The notes beneath the pieces are model-generated. The model was not told the origin of the DNA. It did no database searches and saw nothing but the letters and a program-made list of their open reading frames with translations. A stretch of DNA of 64,000 nt from an uncultured Muribaculaceae bacterium (GTDB taxonomy: Bacteria > Bacteroidota > Bacteroidia > Bacteroidales > Muribaculaceae). The position numbers were made by a program, and so were the translations under genes. This document shows, piece by piece, positions 7,340-16,078 of the stretch (its first letter is position 1; each line of letters starts with the position of its first letter). The DNA lies in the NCBI GenBank assembly GCA_910588065.1, contig CAJUPZ010000008.1, positions 1-64,000 of the forward strand, in the 5' to 3' direction.

Positions 7340-7798
7340 ATGCGCAGGTATTTATATGCATTTATATTGTTAATTTGTGGTGTTTTGCCCTGTTTCAGCC
7401 AGGGGGAATCGCCGATACGCTGGCAGGTTACGGTGAAGATGACCTCGGCCGACAGCGGTGTGGCCACCTTCAAGGCCCGTATTTCGGACGGCTGGCATCT
7501 CTACGGCTTCAGATTGCCGGAAGGGGGGCCGAAATCAACCGTCATAGATATGAGTCAGAGCACCGGAATATCCTTCACCGGCGAACTGAAGCCGGACCGG
7601 GCTCCGATAAAGGTTCACGACACAATGTTTGACCTTGACCTCACATGGTGGGACAGCGACATTGCTTTTCGCCGTCCTTTCAAGGTGACCGACGCCGCCA
7701 AGGCCCGTCTTGCCGGCAAGATTACGTACATGGGGTGTAACGACGAGACCTGTTCTCCTCCCAAAACCCAGGCTTTTGACAAAAAGATAGGAAAATGA
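7340..7798 (+). CDS. Stand-alone DsbD N-terminal-domain protein (periplasmic)
   Basis: 152 residues with a signal peptide (ends about CFSQG). The mature part is one DsbD_N domain: SPIRWQVTVKMTSADSG, GWHLYGFRLPEGGPKST, FDLDLTWWDSDI and the cysteine pair in GCNDETCSPP. It closely parallels the N-terminal domain of the next gene. DsbD_N domains pass electrons from the membrane domain to periplasmic thiol partners; a free copy may be an additional carrier (inference). It overlaps dsbD by ATGA. Confidence 0.8.
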   Translation: MRRYLYAFILLICGVLPCFSQGESPIRWQVTVKMTSADSGVATFKARISDGWHLYGFRLPEGGPKSTVIDMSQSTGISFTGELKPDRAPIKVHDTMFDLDLTWWDSDIAFRRPFKVTDAAKARLAGKITYMGCNDETCSPPKTQAFDKKIGK

Positions 7799-9771
7799 TA
7801 CGCAGACTTTTGATTGTATTCGCAGTAATCGCTGCTTGTGTTACGGGCGCTGTTGCCCAGATTGTCACTCCTATAAAATGGAGTGTGTCGTCGGAGATGA
7901 CATCCTCAGACGAGGGTAAGATTGTTTTTCACGCTTCTATTGACAAAGGTTGGCATCTGTATGGACTCACATTGCCTGACGGCGGTCCCAAAGCCACCTC
8001 AGTGACATTCGACAATCTGCAGGGCATGGAACTTGTCGGGGAGCTCACCCCTTCCGAAGCGCCGGTCGAGAAGGTTGACATGGTGTTTCATCTCAAGCTC
8101 AACTGGTGGGAGAACGATGTTGACCTTGTGCAGAAATTCAAGGTTACAGGCAAAAGCGGCTACTCGGCATCGGGTGTCATCTCTTTCCAGGGATGCAACG
8201 ACGGCAGCTGCATACCACCTACCAAAGAAGGATTTGAAATAGCTTCGCCCGATTTTGTAGCATCTCCCGTTGAGGAACCGGTCAAGGAAACCGCATCCTC
8301 TGCCGGCACCCCGGAAAACAACACTTCCATTGATGTGAACGGTTGGTGGAGCCCCGTGCAATTTCCCGAAAGTGAGGGTGGCGATGTGCACAACATTGCC
8401 GACTCCTCGTGGTGGTACATATTCATCTGGGGCTTTGTTGGCGGACTCATCGCGCTACTTACCCCCTGCGTATGGCCAATGATACCGCTCACCGTAAGTT
8501 TCTTCCTGAAGAAAAACGGATCAAAGGGCAAATCGGTGCGCGATGCCATGATATACGGTGCCGGCATAATTGTGATTTATCTTGTGCTCGGCCTCGCCAT
8601 CACCCTGATTTTCGGCGCGAGCAAGCTCAACGACCTCGCCACCAATGCCGTGTTCAATCTCATTTTCTTCCTGCTGCTTGTAGTATTCGCAATATCGTTT
8701 TTCGGTGCATTCGACATCAAGCTGCCCTCGAAGTGGAGCAATGGCGTTGACAGCAAAGCTGAGAAGACCACCGGCCTTATAAGCATTTTCTTCATGGCCT
8801 TCACCCTTGTGCTCGTTTCATTCTCATGCACCGGTCCCATCATCGGCACCCTGCTTGTGGAAGCAGCCTCTGTAGGCAATATCACCGGCCCGGCGATAGG
8901 CATGGGAGCTTTCGCCCTTGCACTGGCAATTCCTTTCACCCTGTTCGCCATCTTCCCCTCATGGCTTAAGGAAATGCCCCGCAGCGGCGGATGGCTCAAC
9001 TCCGTGAAGGTTGTGCTCGGCTTCCTCGAACTGGCACTGTCGCTCAAATTCCTGTCGGTTGCAGACCTCGCTTACGGTTGGGGTATACTTGACAGAGAAG
9101 TGTTTGTATCACTCTGGGTAGTTATATTCGTGCTGCTGGGATGCTACCTGTTGGGCAAAATCCGTTTCAGCCACGACAGCGAGCTGGAGCATGTGTCCAT
9201 AGGTCGCTTCTTCCTTGCCCTGTTCTCATTCAGTTTCGCGGTATACCTTGTGCCCGGCCTCTGGGGAGCTCCCCTCAAAAGTGTCAGCGCATTTGTGCCG
9301 CCGCTCTACACCCAGGATTTCAACCTCTACGCCGGTGGACAGTTCAAGGAATTTGACGACTACGACGAGGGTATGCGCTATGCCGCCGAGTCAGGCCGTC
9401 CGGTGCTCATCGACTTCTCCGGCTACGGCTGCGTAAACTGCCGCAAAATGGAGGGAGCTGTGTTTGACACCGAAGTGATAAGCGACATCATCAAGAAAGA
9501 CTTTGTACTTATCAAACTGATGGTGGACGACAAGCAGTCGCTCGAACAGCCGATAACCGTTGAAGAAAACGGCAAAAAGGTGAAACTCACCTCTGTCGGT
9601 GATAAATGGAGCTATCTGCAACGCTCTAAATTCGCCGCCAATTCCCAGCCTTATTATGTGATGCTCGACAATAGCGGCAACCCGCTCGCCACTCCTTATT
9701 ACTATGATGAGGATGTTGAGAAATTCGGCCAATGGCTCGCCACAGGCATTGAAAACTACAGCAAGCAGTGA
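7795..9771 (+). CDS. dsbD: DsbD, protein-disulfide reductase
   Basis: 658 residues with the complete three-part DsbD layout. A signal peptide is followed by DsbD_N (about 25-155, with GCNDGSCIPP). A multi-pass membrane domain spans about 200-500, with redox cysteines in LLTPCVWPMIPL and SFSCTGPIIG. A C-terminal thioredoxin domain carries GYGCVNCRKME (Cys546 and Cys549). It moves electrons from cytosolic thioredoxin through the membrane to periplasmic partners. It overlaps both neighbours by ATGA. Confidence 0.95.
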   Translation: MIRRLLIVFAVIAACVTGAVAQIVTPIKWSVSSEMTSSDEGKIVFHASIDKGWHLYGLTLPDGGPKATSVTFDNLQGMELVGELTPSEAPVEKVDMVFHLKLNWWENDVDLVQKFKVTGKSGYSASGVISFQGCNDGSCIPPTKEGFEIASPDFVASPVEEPVKETASSAGTPENNTSIDVNGWWSPVQFPESEGGDVHNIADSSWWYIFIWGFVGGLIALLTPCVWPMIPLTVSFFLKKNGSKGKSVRDAMIYGAGIIVIYLVLGLAITLIFGASKLNDLATNAVFNLIFFLLLVVFAISFFGAFDIKLPSKWSNGVDSKAEKTTGLISIFFMAFTLVLVSFSCTGPIIGTLLVEAASVGNITGPAIGMGAFALALAIPFTLFAIFPSWLKEMPRSGGWLNSVKVVLGFLELALSLKFLSVADLAYGWGILDREVFVSLWVVIFVLLGCYLLGKIRFSHDSELEHVSIGRFFLALFSFSFAVYLVPGLWGAPLKSVSAFVPPLYTQDFNLYAGGQFKEFDDYDEGMRYAAESGRPVLIDFSGYGCVNCRKMEGAVFDTEVISDIIKKDFVLIKLMVDDKQSLEQPITVEENGKKVKLTSVGDKWSYLQRSKFAANSQPYYVMLDNSGNPLATPYYYDEDVEKFGQWLATGIENYSKQ

Positions 9772-10553
9772 TGAGACACTCCATACAAGAAAAAGCGGAA
9801 GCCATAGCAAAGGTCATTGAAACGCTTGATATCCTGAGGGTGAAATGCCCTTGGGATAGAAAGCAGACCAACGAGAGCCTGCGCCCGAACACAATAGAGG
9901 AGGTGTACGAGCTCTGCGACGCGCTCATCAATAATGACCCCTCCAATATCCGCAAAGAGCTCGGCGATGTGCTGCTCCATGTGCTGTTCTATTCAAAAAT
10001 CGGCGAGGAGCAGCAGCAATTTGATATTTTCGATGTTGCCGAGGCCCTGAATGCCAAGCTGATATTCCGTCACCCCCATGTGTTCGGCTCAGGCAGTGCC
10101 TCCACCGCCGAGCAGGTGACACAGAACTGGGAGCAGATAAAGCTGAAGGAGAAAGGTGGAAACAAGACAGTGCTCGGCGGAGTGCCCGACGCTCTGCCGG
10201 CAATGATAAAGGCTGACCGTATTCAGGAAAAGGCTTCAAATGTAGGCTTTGACTGGAGCAACCGCGCTGAAGCGTGGAACAAAGTGCGCGAGGAATGCGA
10301 GGAATTCGCATCCGAGATAGAAGGCATGGACGCAGAACGCATGGAAGCCGAGATGGGCGACCTGCTGTTCAGTGTCATCAACGTAGCCCGCCTGTACGGC
10401 ATCAATCCCGAGAACGCTCTCGAGAAAACAAACCGCAAGTTTATAAAGAGATTCAACCACATAGAGCGGCGCGCCAAGGAAAATGGCCTGCAGCTGAAAG
10501 ATATGACTCTCGAACAGATGGATGAATACTGGAATGAGGCAAAGACACTGTAA
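9768..10553 (+). CDS. mazG: MazG nucleoside triphosphate pyrophosphohydrolase
   Basis: 261 residues, normal for full-length MazG. Two MazG repeats are present. The first has LRVKCPWDRKQT, then EEVYELCDAL with the ELGDVLLHVLFYSKI helix supplying E-E-x-x-E and D ligands. The second has REECEEFASEIE and EMGDLLFSVINVARL. The family hydrolyses NTPs to NMPs and clears aberrant nucleotides. It starts inside the dsbD stop (ATGA). Confidence 0.95.
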   Translation: MMRHSIQEKAEAIAKVIETLDILRVKCPWDRKQTNESLRPNTIEEVYELCDALINNDPSNIRKELGDVLLHVLFYSKIGEEQQQFDIFDVAEALNAKLIFRHPHVFGSGSASTAEQVTQNWEQIKLKEKGGNKTVLGGVPDALPAMIKADRIQEKASNVGFDWSNRAEAWNKVREECEEFASEIEGMDAERMEAEMGDLLFSVINVARLYGINPENALEKTNRKFIKRFNHIERRAKENGLQLKDMTLEQMDEYWNEAKTL

Positions 10554-10557
10554 TATT

Positions 10558-10953
10558 ATGGCAGCCGCCATTGCAGTTGCGATGGCTATTGTGCCTGTAT
10601 GCGGGTGGGGCAAGGTTGTCAGGGCCAAGTCCACCCAAAGCAGCGGTGTGCTCACCCTTGAGTGCGACAGCGTTGACTTCCGGCCCGACCTTGTGAGGGT
10701 GTATGGCCGTATTGTCGGCACACCCCACACATCGCACCGCATCGACTCCCTGTCTGTTGAATATCCGGTGAAGAAGGCATCAACCGACATTGACGGTGTG
10801 GACATGAAGCGGTGGTTTCAATGGGAGGATGAAGGCGAGCTACCGGTTGAAATAGACTTTCCGCCAATGAAAAAATCCGAAAGAATGGATATCAACGCTG
10901 TGACCCCACGCGGCGTGGCCGGATGGCGTATAATCCTGAATAACAAGCGCTGA
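10558..10953 (+). CDS. Unknown exported protein
   Basis: 131 residues. The ATG at 10558, 4 bases after mazG, gives a signal-peptide-like N-terminus (alanine-rich helix, then VCGWG). An upstream start at 10522 would overlap mazG by 32 bases and spoil it. The mature part is beta-rich without recognised motifs. It sits between mazG and topB. Family not recognised. Confidence 0.6.
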   Translation: MAAAIAVAMAIVPVCGWGKVVRAKSTQSSGVLTLECDSVDFRPDLVRVYGRIVGTPHTSHRIDSLSVEYPVKKASTDIDGVDMKRWFQWEDEGELPVEIDFPPMKKSERMDINAVTPRGVAGWRIILNNKR

Positions 10954-10960
10954 AGCAAAA

Positions 10961-13015
10961 GTGAGAGTCTGTATCACCGAGAAACCGAGTGTTGCCCGAG
11001 ATATAGCAGCGCTGATTGGAGCACCAACCAAGCGCGACGGCTATTTTGAGGGCAAGGATGTGTGTGTCACATGGACATACGGCCACCTCTGCACCCTCAA
11101 AGAGCCTGCCGACTATACCGACCGTTGGAAACGGTGGTCGCTCGGGGCACTGCCGATGATTCCGGACAAGTTTGGAATAAAGCTTATCGACCAGGAAAGC
11201 ATAAAGCGTCAGTTTGCCGTCATAAAGCACCTTGTCAGCACTGCCGATGAGGTGGTGAACTGCGGTGATGCCGGCCAGGAGGGTGAGCTGATACAGCGCT
11301 GGGTGATGCAGAAAGCCGGAGTGAAATGCCCTGTCTACCGGCTGTGGATATCCTCGCTCACCGACGAGTCAATCAGAGAGGGATTCAAATCCCTCAAACC
11401 GCAGGCCGATTTCGACAATCTGTACTTCGCCGGCCTTTCCAGAGCTGTAGGCGACTGGATACTGGGACTCAACGCCACCCGGCTTTACTCCTTGAAATAC
11501 TCACCCGGCGGCGGCGTGCTCTCTATCGGCAGGGTGCAGACACCGACACTGGCGCTGATTGTCAAGCGCCATAAGGAGATTACCGAATTTGTGCCCGAAG
11601 ACTACTGGGAACTGAAAACCCTGTATCGCGACACTACCTTCAACTCCTCGGAGGGAAAATATAAAACCGAGGAGAGCGCCAATGCAGCCATGCAGGCCAT
11701 CTCCGGACAACCGCTCGAAATAACCGATGTGAAGCAGAAGAGCGGACGTGAGGCTCCGCCAAGACTGTTCGACCTCACATCTCTGCAGGTGGAATGCAAC
11801 AAACGTTGGGGTTGGACAGCCGATGAAACACTCCGGCTCATACAGACACTGTATGAAAAAAAGGTAACGACCTACCCGCGCGTGGACACAACATACCTCA
11901 GCGAGGACATATATCCCAAAGTGCCCGACATTCTGAAACGGATGACTCCATACGCCAACCTCACTGCGCCGGTGCTTGCGGCAAAAATTCCCAAGAGCAA
12001 AAAGGTGTTTGACAACGCAAAGGTCACAGACCACCACGCCATTATACCCACCGGCGAAGCACCCTCAACTCTCGTTGGCGATGAGCGGAAGATGTACCAC
12101 CTCATTGCGCTCCGTTTCATTGCCGCCTTCTACCCCGATTGCCTTTTCGACACGACAACTGTAGAGGCCACTGTCGGCAAAGTAGGATTCAAAACAAGCG
12201 GCAAGGTAATAACATCGCCCGGGTGGAGAACTGTACTCGCGCCTTCTCAAGAAGACTCCAAAAATGCCGATGAAGAGGCCACCCTGCCGGTATTCACTGT
12301 CGGCGAGAGCGGTTCCCACGAGCCTTCCCTGCTCAAAAAAGCCACTCAGCCCCCGAAACCCTACACCGAGGGCTCGCTGCTCAGAGCAATGGAAAGTGCC
12401 GGAAAGCTCGTTGAGGACGAAATCCTCCGCGAAGCTATGAAAGAAAACGGCATCGGACGACCCTCTACAAGAGCCGCCATTATCGAAACCCTGTTCAAAC
12501 GCCACTACCTCAGGCGCGAGCGCAAAAACATTCTGCCCACGCAGGCGGGCATCGACCTCATAGCCACGATCAATGAAAATCTGCTCAAGAGCGCCGAGCT
12601 CACCGGCATTTGGGAAAATAAACTCCGACGCATTGAACGTGGCGATTTCAGCGCCGGCGATTTCATCGACGAGCTCAAGAAGATGATAGGCAGCATTGTC
12701 ATCAATGTGCTGTCTGACAACAGTTCTGCCCGTATAGAAGTGATACGCGATGAAGATAAAAAGTCCGGAAATGCCACAGCAAAAAAGCCGGACGCAGCGA
12801 AAAAACCGCGCAAACCGGCCATAAAATCGCTTGAAATGATTGAATGTCCGCTATGCGGTAAAGGCCACCTGCTCAAAGGAAAGACAGCATACGGCTGCTC
12901 GCAGTTCAAAGAAGGGTGCGCGCTGAGGCTGAATTTTGACGAGTACTCGCCCGACATCACACCCGCCGCCCTGGCCAAACTCATCAAAAAGAATTTCAAG
13001 ACATCAAGCAAATGA
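10961..13015 (+). CDS. topB: DNA topoisomerase III (type IA)
   Basis: 684 residues from a GTG start. It has a TOPRIM domain with ITEKPSVARDIA at the N-terminus and NCGDAGQEGEL at about 97-107, where the canonical D-x-D-x-E reads D-A-G-Q-E. The type IA body has the catalytic tyrosine at Tyr305 in TTYPRVDTTYL (usual TYPRTDS). A C-terminal zinc-ribbon-like tail contains CPLCGKG and CSQFKEGC. Cytosolic; it decatenates and relaxes DNA. It overlaps the NUDIX gene by ATGA. Confidence 0.93.
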   Translation: MRVCITEKPSVARDIAALIGAPTKRDGYFEGKDVCVTWTYGHLCTLKEPADYTDRWKRWSLGALPMIPDKFGIKLIDQESIKRQFAVIKHLVSTADEVVNCGDAGQEGELIQRWVMQKAGVKCPVYRLWISSLTDESIREGFKSLKPQADFDNLYFAGLSRAVGDWILGLNATRLYSLKYSPGGGVLSIGRVQTPTLALIVKRHKEITEFVPEDYWELKTLYRDTTFNSSEGKYKTEESANAAMQAISGQPLEITDVKQKSGREAPPRLFDLTSLQVECNKRWGWTADETLRLIQTLYEKKVTTYPRVDTTYLSEDIYPKVPDILKRMTPYANLTAPVLAAKIPKSKKVFDNAKVTDHHAIIPTGEAPSTLVGDERKMYHLIALRFIAAFYPDCLFDTTTVEATVGKVGFKTSGKVITSPGWRTVLAPSQEDSKNADEEATLPVFTVGESGSHEPSLLKKATQPPKPYTEGSLLRAMESAGKLVEDEILREAMKENGIGRPSTRAAIIETLFKRHYLRRERKNILPTQAGIDLIATINENLLKSAELTGIWENKLRRIERGDFSAGDFIDELKKMIGSIVINVLSDNSSARIEVIRDEDKKSGNATAKKPDAAKKPRKPAIKSLEMIECPLCGKGHLLKGKTAYGCSQFKEGCALRLNFDEYSPDITPAALAKLIKKNFKTSSK

Positions 13016-13536
13016 AAACTGTATCAGATGAATTGTTTCCTGTTGTCGACCCTGACGGCAATGTTGTCGGTAGCGCCACAAGAGGCGAATGCCACGGCGG
13101 CTCTATGCTGCTCCACCCAGTGGTGCATCTCCATGTAGTAGGCTCCGACGGCTCGCTGCTGCTGCAGAAACGCTCTATGGCCAAGGACATACAGCCCGGC
13201 AAATGGGACACAGCCGTCGGCGGCCATGTTGACCTGTCTGAAACCCCTTCTCAAGCAGTGGTGCGCGAAGCCGCCGAGGAGCTTGGTATCGATGCTTCGG
13301 CTGCTGAGTTTGTGCAACGATACATTTTTGAGAGCGAGGTGGAGCGCGAGCTGGTACACACCTTCTTTCTCACAGTAAATCCGGCAACCTTCAACGCGAG
13401 CTTTGCCGACGATGAGATTGATGAGATTCGCTTCTGGACTCCGCAGGAACTCACTGCGGCTAAAGGCACGGGAATCCTCACCCGCAATTTTGAACTGGAA
13501 ATGGAGCGCATACTCCCAAAAATCACAGACAGATGA
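13012..13536 (+). CDS. NUDIX hydrolase
   Basis: 174 residues. The Nudix box reads GGHVDLSETPSQAVVREAAEELGI (about residues 66-89), fitting G-x5-E-x7-R-E-x2-E-E-x-G. The preceding KRSMAKDIQPGKWD resembles isopentenyl-diphosphate isomerase-like and YfcD-like members, so the substrate is probably a diphosphate. It overlaps both neighbours by ATGA. Confidence 0.9.
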   Translation: MKTVSDELFPVVDPDGNVVGSATRGECHGGSMLLHPVVHLHVVGSDGSLLLQKRSMAKDIQPGKWDTAVGGHVDLSETPSQAVVREAAEELGIDASAAEFVQRYIFESEVERELVHTFFLTVNPATFNASFADDEIDEIRFWTPQELTAAKGTGILTRNFELEMERILPKITDR

Positions 13537-13733
13537 ATGAGCCCGACTCACTGAACAATATCCTGCAGCTCGCGGGAGTTGCGGTTGCGTTGCTGCTATG
13601 CCTTATATATATAGTGCGCAGGATTACCCGCAGCAGGCACCGTAAGAAAAACTGTGACGACTGTGCCGGCTGCCCTATCGCCGACAAATGCCATAATGGA
13701 GGCAACCGCTCGTCAGGCTGCGGATGCGGCTGA
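13533..13733 (+). CDS. Small Cys-rich membrane protein (FeoB-associated type)
   Basis: 66 residues. One transmembrane helix (about 10-28) is followed by a basic stretch and a cysteine cluster (CDDCAGCPIADKC, then CGCG), the layout of FeoB-associated Cys-rich membrane proteins. No feoB is in the window, so the family name is by similarity only. It overlaps the NUDIX stop by ATGA and ends this operon. Confidence 0.7.
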   Translation: MNEPDSLNNILQLAGVAVALLLCLIYIVRRITRSRHRKKNCDDCAGCPIADKCHNGGNRSSGCGCG

Positions 13734-13746
13734 CAGTTCATTTCAT

Positions 13747-13764
13747 ACGGTGGCAACCGTTTTT
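13747..13764 (+). terminator. Weak intrinsic terminator
   Basis: ACGGT-GGCA-ACCGT followed by four further Ts, 14 bases after the small membrane-protein gene. The stem is short (5 pairs). Confidence 0.5.
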
Positions 13765-13810
13765 CATACAACAGACGCCACTTGCTCACTCCCCTCTCCT
13801 GATTATATCA

Positions 13811-13818
13811 TACCTTTG
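13811..13818 (+). promoter_or_regulatory. -7 element of the acylation cassette
   Basis: TACCTTTG, 18 bases before the ATG at 13837. A TTG at 13782-13784 is too far (26 bases) to be a standard -33 box. Confidence 0.5.
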
Positions 13819-13836
13819 CATCACAAACTTCATTGA

Positions 13837-14622
13837 ATGAAAGCGCTCATCAACATAATTCTGCTGCTTATCTGGCCGTTGCTCGCCTCGGCGGGCATAT
13901 CTGACATGAACGTGGTGTTGCTCGGTGACAGCAACACATGGATTGGCGGCGACGACTGCAGCAAGCCAAAGGGATGGAACTATTGGTGGACACGCGCTGC
14001 CGCCCCCGCCTCATGCCGCAGCTACGCACGCAGCGGCGCAACATGGACAAACACCGCTGCCACTAAGCGTAATCTCACGGAAAACATCGCTGTGATCGGC
14101 AACGACAATGTGATATACAATCAGGTGGAGCGGCTCACCGAGGCCGTTGAATCCGGCAAGCAGCAGATACCGGACCTCATTGTGATTGCTGCCGGCACAA
14201 ACGATGCCTGGTTTTACAAAAAACGCCCCGGCCTGCTGGGTTGCTCTCCCGAGAAGGTTGACACCGCAACCCTGCTTTCAGAACCTCCGGCAAAGATTAC
14301 CTCCCTCGCCGGCTCCATTTTCTATTCCTGCTTGCTGTTACAGAAACGGTATCCCGATGCCTTGATTGTAATTACAACACCCCATCAGTCAACAGCGGTA
14401 GCCGCCGACAGGCTCGTTCGCGTAAGCGACATCATTGCCCGCTGCGGAGCCATCCTCTCGATCCCGGTTATCAGGCAGGATACCGGCAGCGGCATTGTTG
14501 CCGAAGATGAACGGAGGCGCAAAGTAAACACCTCCGACGGCACCCACACATCCGAAGCCGGTGCGCGTATGGTGGCGCAGTTTCTGCTCAACGAAATAAA
14601 CACTATAGTGCAAAACAGATAA
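13837..14622 (+). CDS. Exported SGNH/GDSL-family hydrolase
   Basis: 261 residues with a signal peptide (ends about ASAG). SGNH blocks are complete: GDSN with nucleophile Ser32, the AAGTND block at about 126, and DGTHTSEAGA near the C-terminus giving the Asp/His pair. Such enzymes hydrolyse or transfer acyl esters on glycans. It is first in a cassette with an MBOAT protein and two DHHW proteins, which suggests esterase or transferase action on a surface polysaccharide. Confidence 0.85.
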   Translation: MKALINIILLLIWPLLASAGISDMNVVLLGDSNTWIGGDDCSKPKGWNYWWTRAAAPASCRSYARSGATWTNTAATKRNLTENIAVIGNDNVIYNQVERLTEAVESGKQQIPDLIVIAAGTNDAWFYKKRPGLLGCSPEKVDTATLLSEPPAKITSLAGSIFYSCLLLQKRYPDALIVITTPHQSTAVAADRLVRVSDIIARCGAILSIPVIRQDTGSGIVAEDERRRKVNTSDGTHTSEAGARMVAQFLLNEINTIVQNR

Positions 14623-14631
14623 CACACTGCA

Positions 14632-16077
14632 ATGGTATTTTCCGACCTTTTCTTTCTGTTTGTTTTTCTACCCGCATTCCTGATTCTGTACGCCGGGGCA
14701 AGGCTGATTGACCGGAAGCTCTCTCCCGGCCGGCTTGGCGGCTGCCACCCTGTTGAGAATGTGGTGCTCGTCATTTTCTCGCTGCTGTTTTATGCCTGGG
14801 GCGAGCCTGTGTATGTGCTGCTGATGATTGGCAGCGTGGTTGTAAACTATTTTGTAGGACTGATGATTCACAAGGCGCAGTCATGGCGCAAGGCGGCTCT
14901 TGCACTGGGCATTATTGCAAACATCGCTGTGCTCGGCACCTTCAAATATACCGGATTTATAGCCGGTGCCTTGCGCGACATAGGGCTGCAGGTACAGGTG
15001 CCCGACATTGCACTGCCAATAGGCATCAGCTTCTACATTTTCCAGTCGGTGAGCTACCTTGTGGATGTTTACCGCCGTGAGGCGCCGGCTCAGAAAAACT
15101 TCTTCAACCTGCTGCTCTACATATCCATGTTTCCGCAGCTCATCGCCGGCCCGATTGTGCGCTACGGCAGTGTAGCCGCCGAAATCGACTCACGCCATGC
15201 CACCGCAAAGGATATCAGCGACGGTATTTTCCGGTTCCTCATAGGCCTCGGCAAAAAAGTGATTCTCGCAAACCAGTTTTCCGAGATTGCAGACCAGTTT
15301 CTCAAATCCGACCTGTCCTCAATCTCAACCGGCGGGGCATGGATAGGCATAATCGCTTTCACTTTCCAGATATACTTCGACTTCTCCGGCTACAGCGACA
15401 TGGCCATCGGCATAGGCCGCTGCCTCGGATTCCATTTCTGCGAAAATTTCAATCATCCATACTGCTCGCGCACCATCACCGAGTTCTGGAGGCGATGGCA
15501 TATGTCGCTCGGCTCTTTTTTCAGGGATTATGTGTATATACCGCTCGGTGGCAACCGCAAACGCCAGTTTCTTAACATCCTGATTGTCTGGTTTCTGACC
15601 GGAATGTGGCACGGTGCAAGCTGGAATTTCATCATCTGGGGACTATATTTCGGCCTGATTGTATTTGTCGAGAAGTTTACAATCCTGCCGCTATCCGGCA
15701 AGATACCCCGCCCGCTTCTCCACCTCTATGCCCTGCTGCTGATTGTCGTTGGCTGGGGTATTTTCTACTACGACAACATCGGCTCAATGACTGCTTTTTT
15801 CAACGCCGCGGCAGGAGCCAACAGCTCTCATTGGGACTTCACCGTTGAAAGCGCCATTTTCGACCGCTTCTGGCTCTGGATCACGGCAATAGTGTTCTGC
15901 ATGCCGGTAAGGAGCTGGATTGAAAAGCTCCACTCAGCCACATTCAGTCCCGCATCAGTTGCCGGCGCAACAATAAGCGTTTCGGCAAAAACAGTGGCCG
16001 CGGTGCTCATTCTTGTTGTAAGCGTGGCTTTGCTCATCGGTGCCACAAACAACGCCTTCCTTTACACCCGTTTCTGA
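14632..16077 (+). CDS. MBOAT-family membrane O-acyltransferase (AlgI-like)
   Basis: 481 residues with about ten membrane segments. The N-terminus MVFSDLFFLFVFLP is typical of AlgI/DltB-type proteins. FWRRWHMSLGSFFRDYVYIPLGG and WFLTGMWHGASWNFIIWG carry the family motifs, with the conserved histidine at His327. AlgI-type MBOATs move acyl groups from the cytosolic side to a periplasmic acceptor enzyme; the two DHHW proteins downstream are the natural acceptors. It starts 9 bases after the hydrolase stop. Confidence 0.93.
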   Translation: MVFSDLFFLFVFLPAFLILYAGARLIDRKLSPGRLGGCHPVENVVLVIFSLLFYAWGEPVYVLLMIGSVVVNYFVGLMIHKAQSWRKAALALGIIANIAVLGTFKYTGFIAGALRDIGLQVQVPDIALPIGISFYIFQSVSYLVDVYRREAPAQKNFFNLLLYISMFPQLIAGPIVRYGSVAAEIDSRHATAKDISDGIFRFLIGLGKKVILANQFSEIADQFLKSDLSSISTGGAWIGIIAFTFQIYFDFSGYSDMAIGIGRCLGFHFCENFNHPYCSRTITEFWRRWHMSLGSFFRDYVYIPLGGNRKRQFLNILIVWFLTGMWHGASWNFIIWGLYFGLIVFVEKFTILPLSGKIPRPLLHLYALLLIVVGWGIFYYDNIGSMTAFFNAAAGANSSHWDFTVESAIFDRFWLWITAIVFCMPVRSWIEKLHSATFSPASVAGATISVSAKTVAAVLILVVSVALLIGATNNAFLYTRF

Positions 16078-16078
16078 C

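Noticed and set aside
7999..9810. Several long minus-strand ORFs opposite dsbD
   Set aside because: Shadows of GC-rich coding sequence; dsbD explains every base with known motifs.
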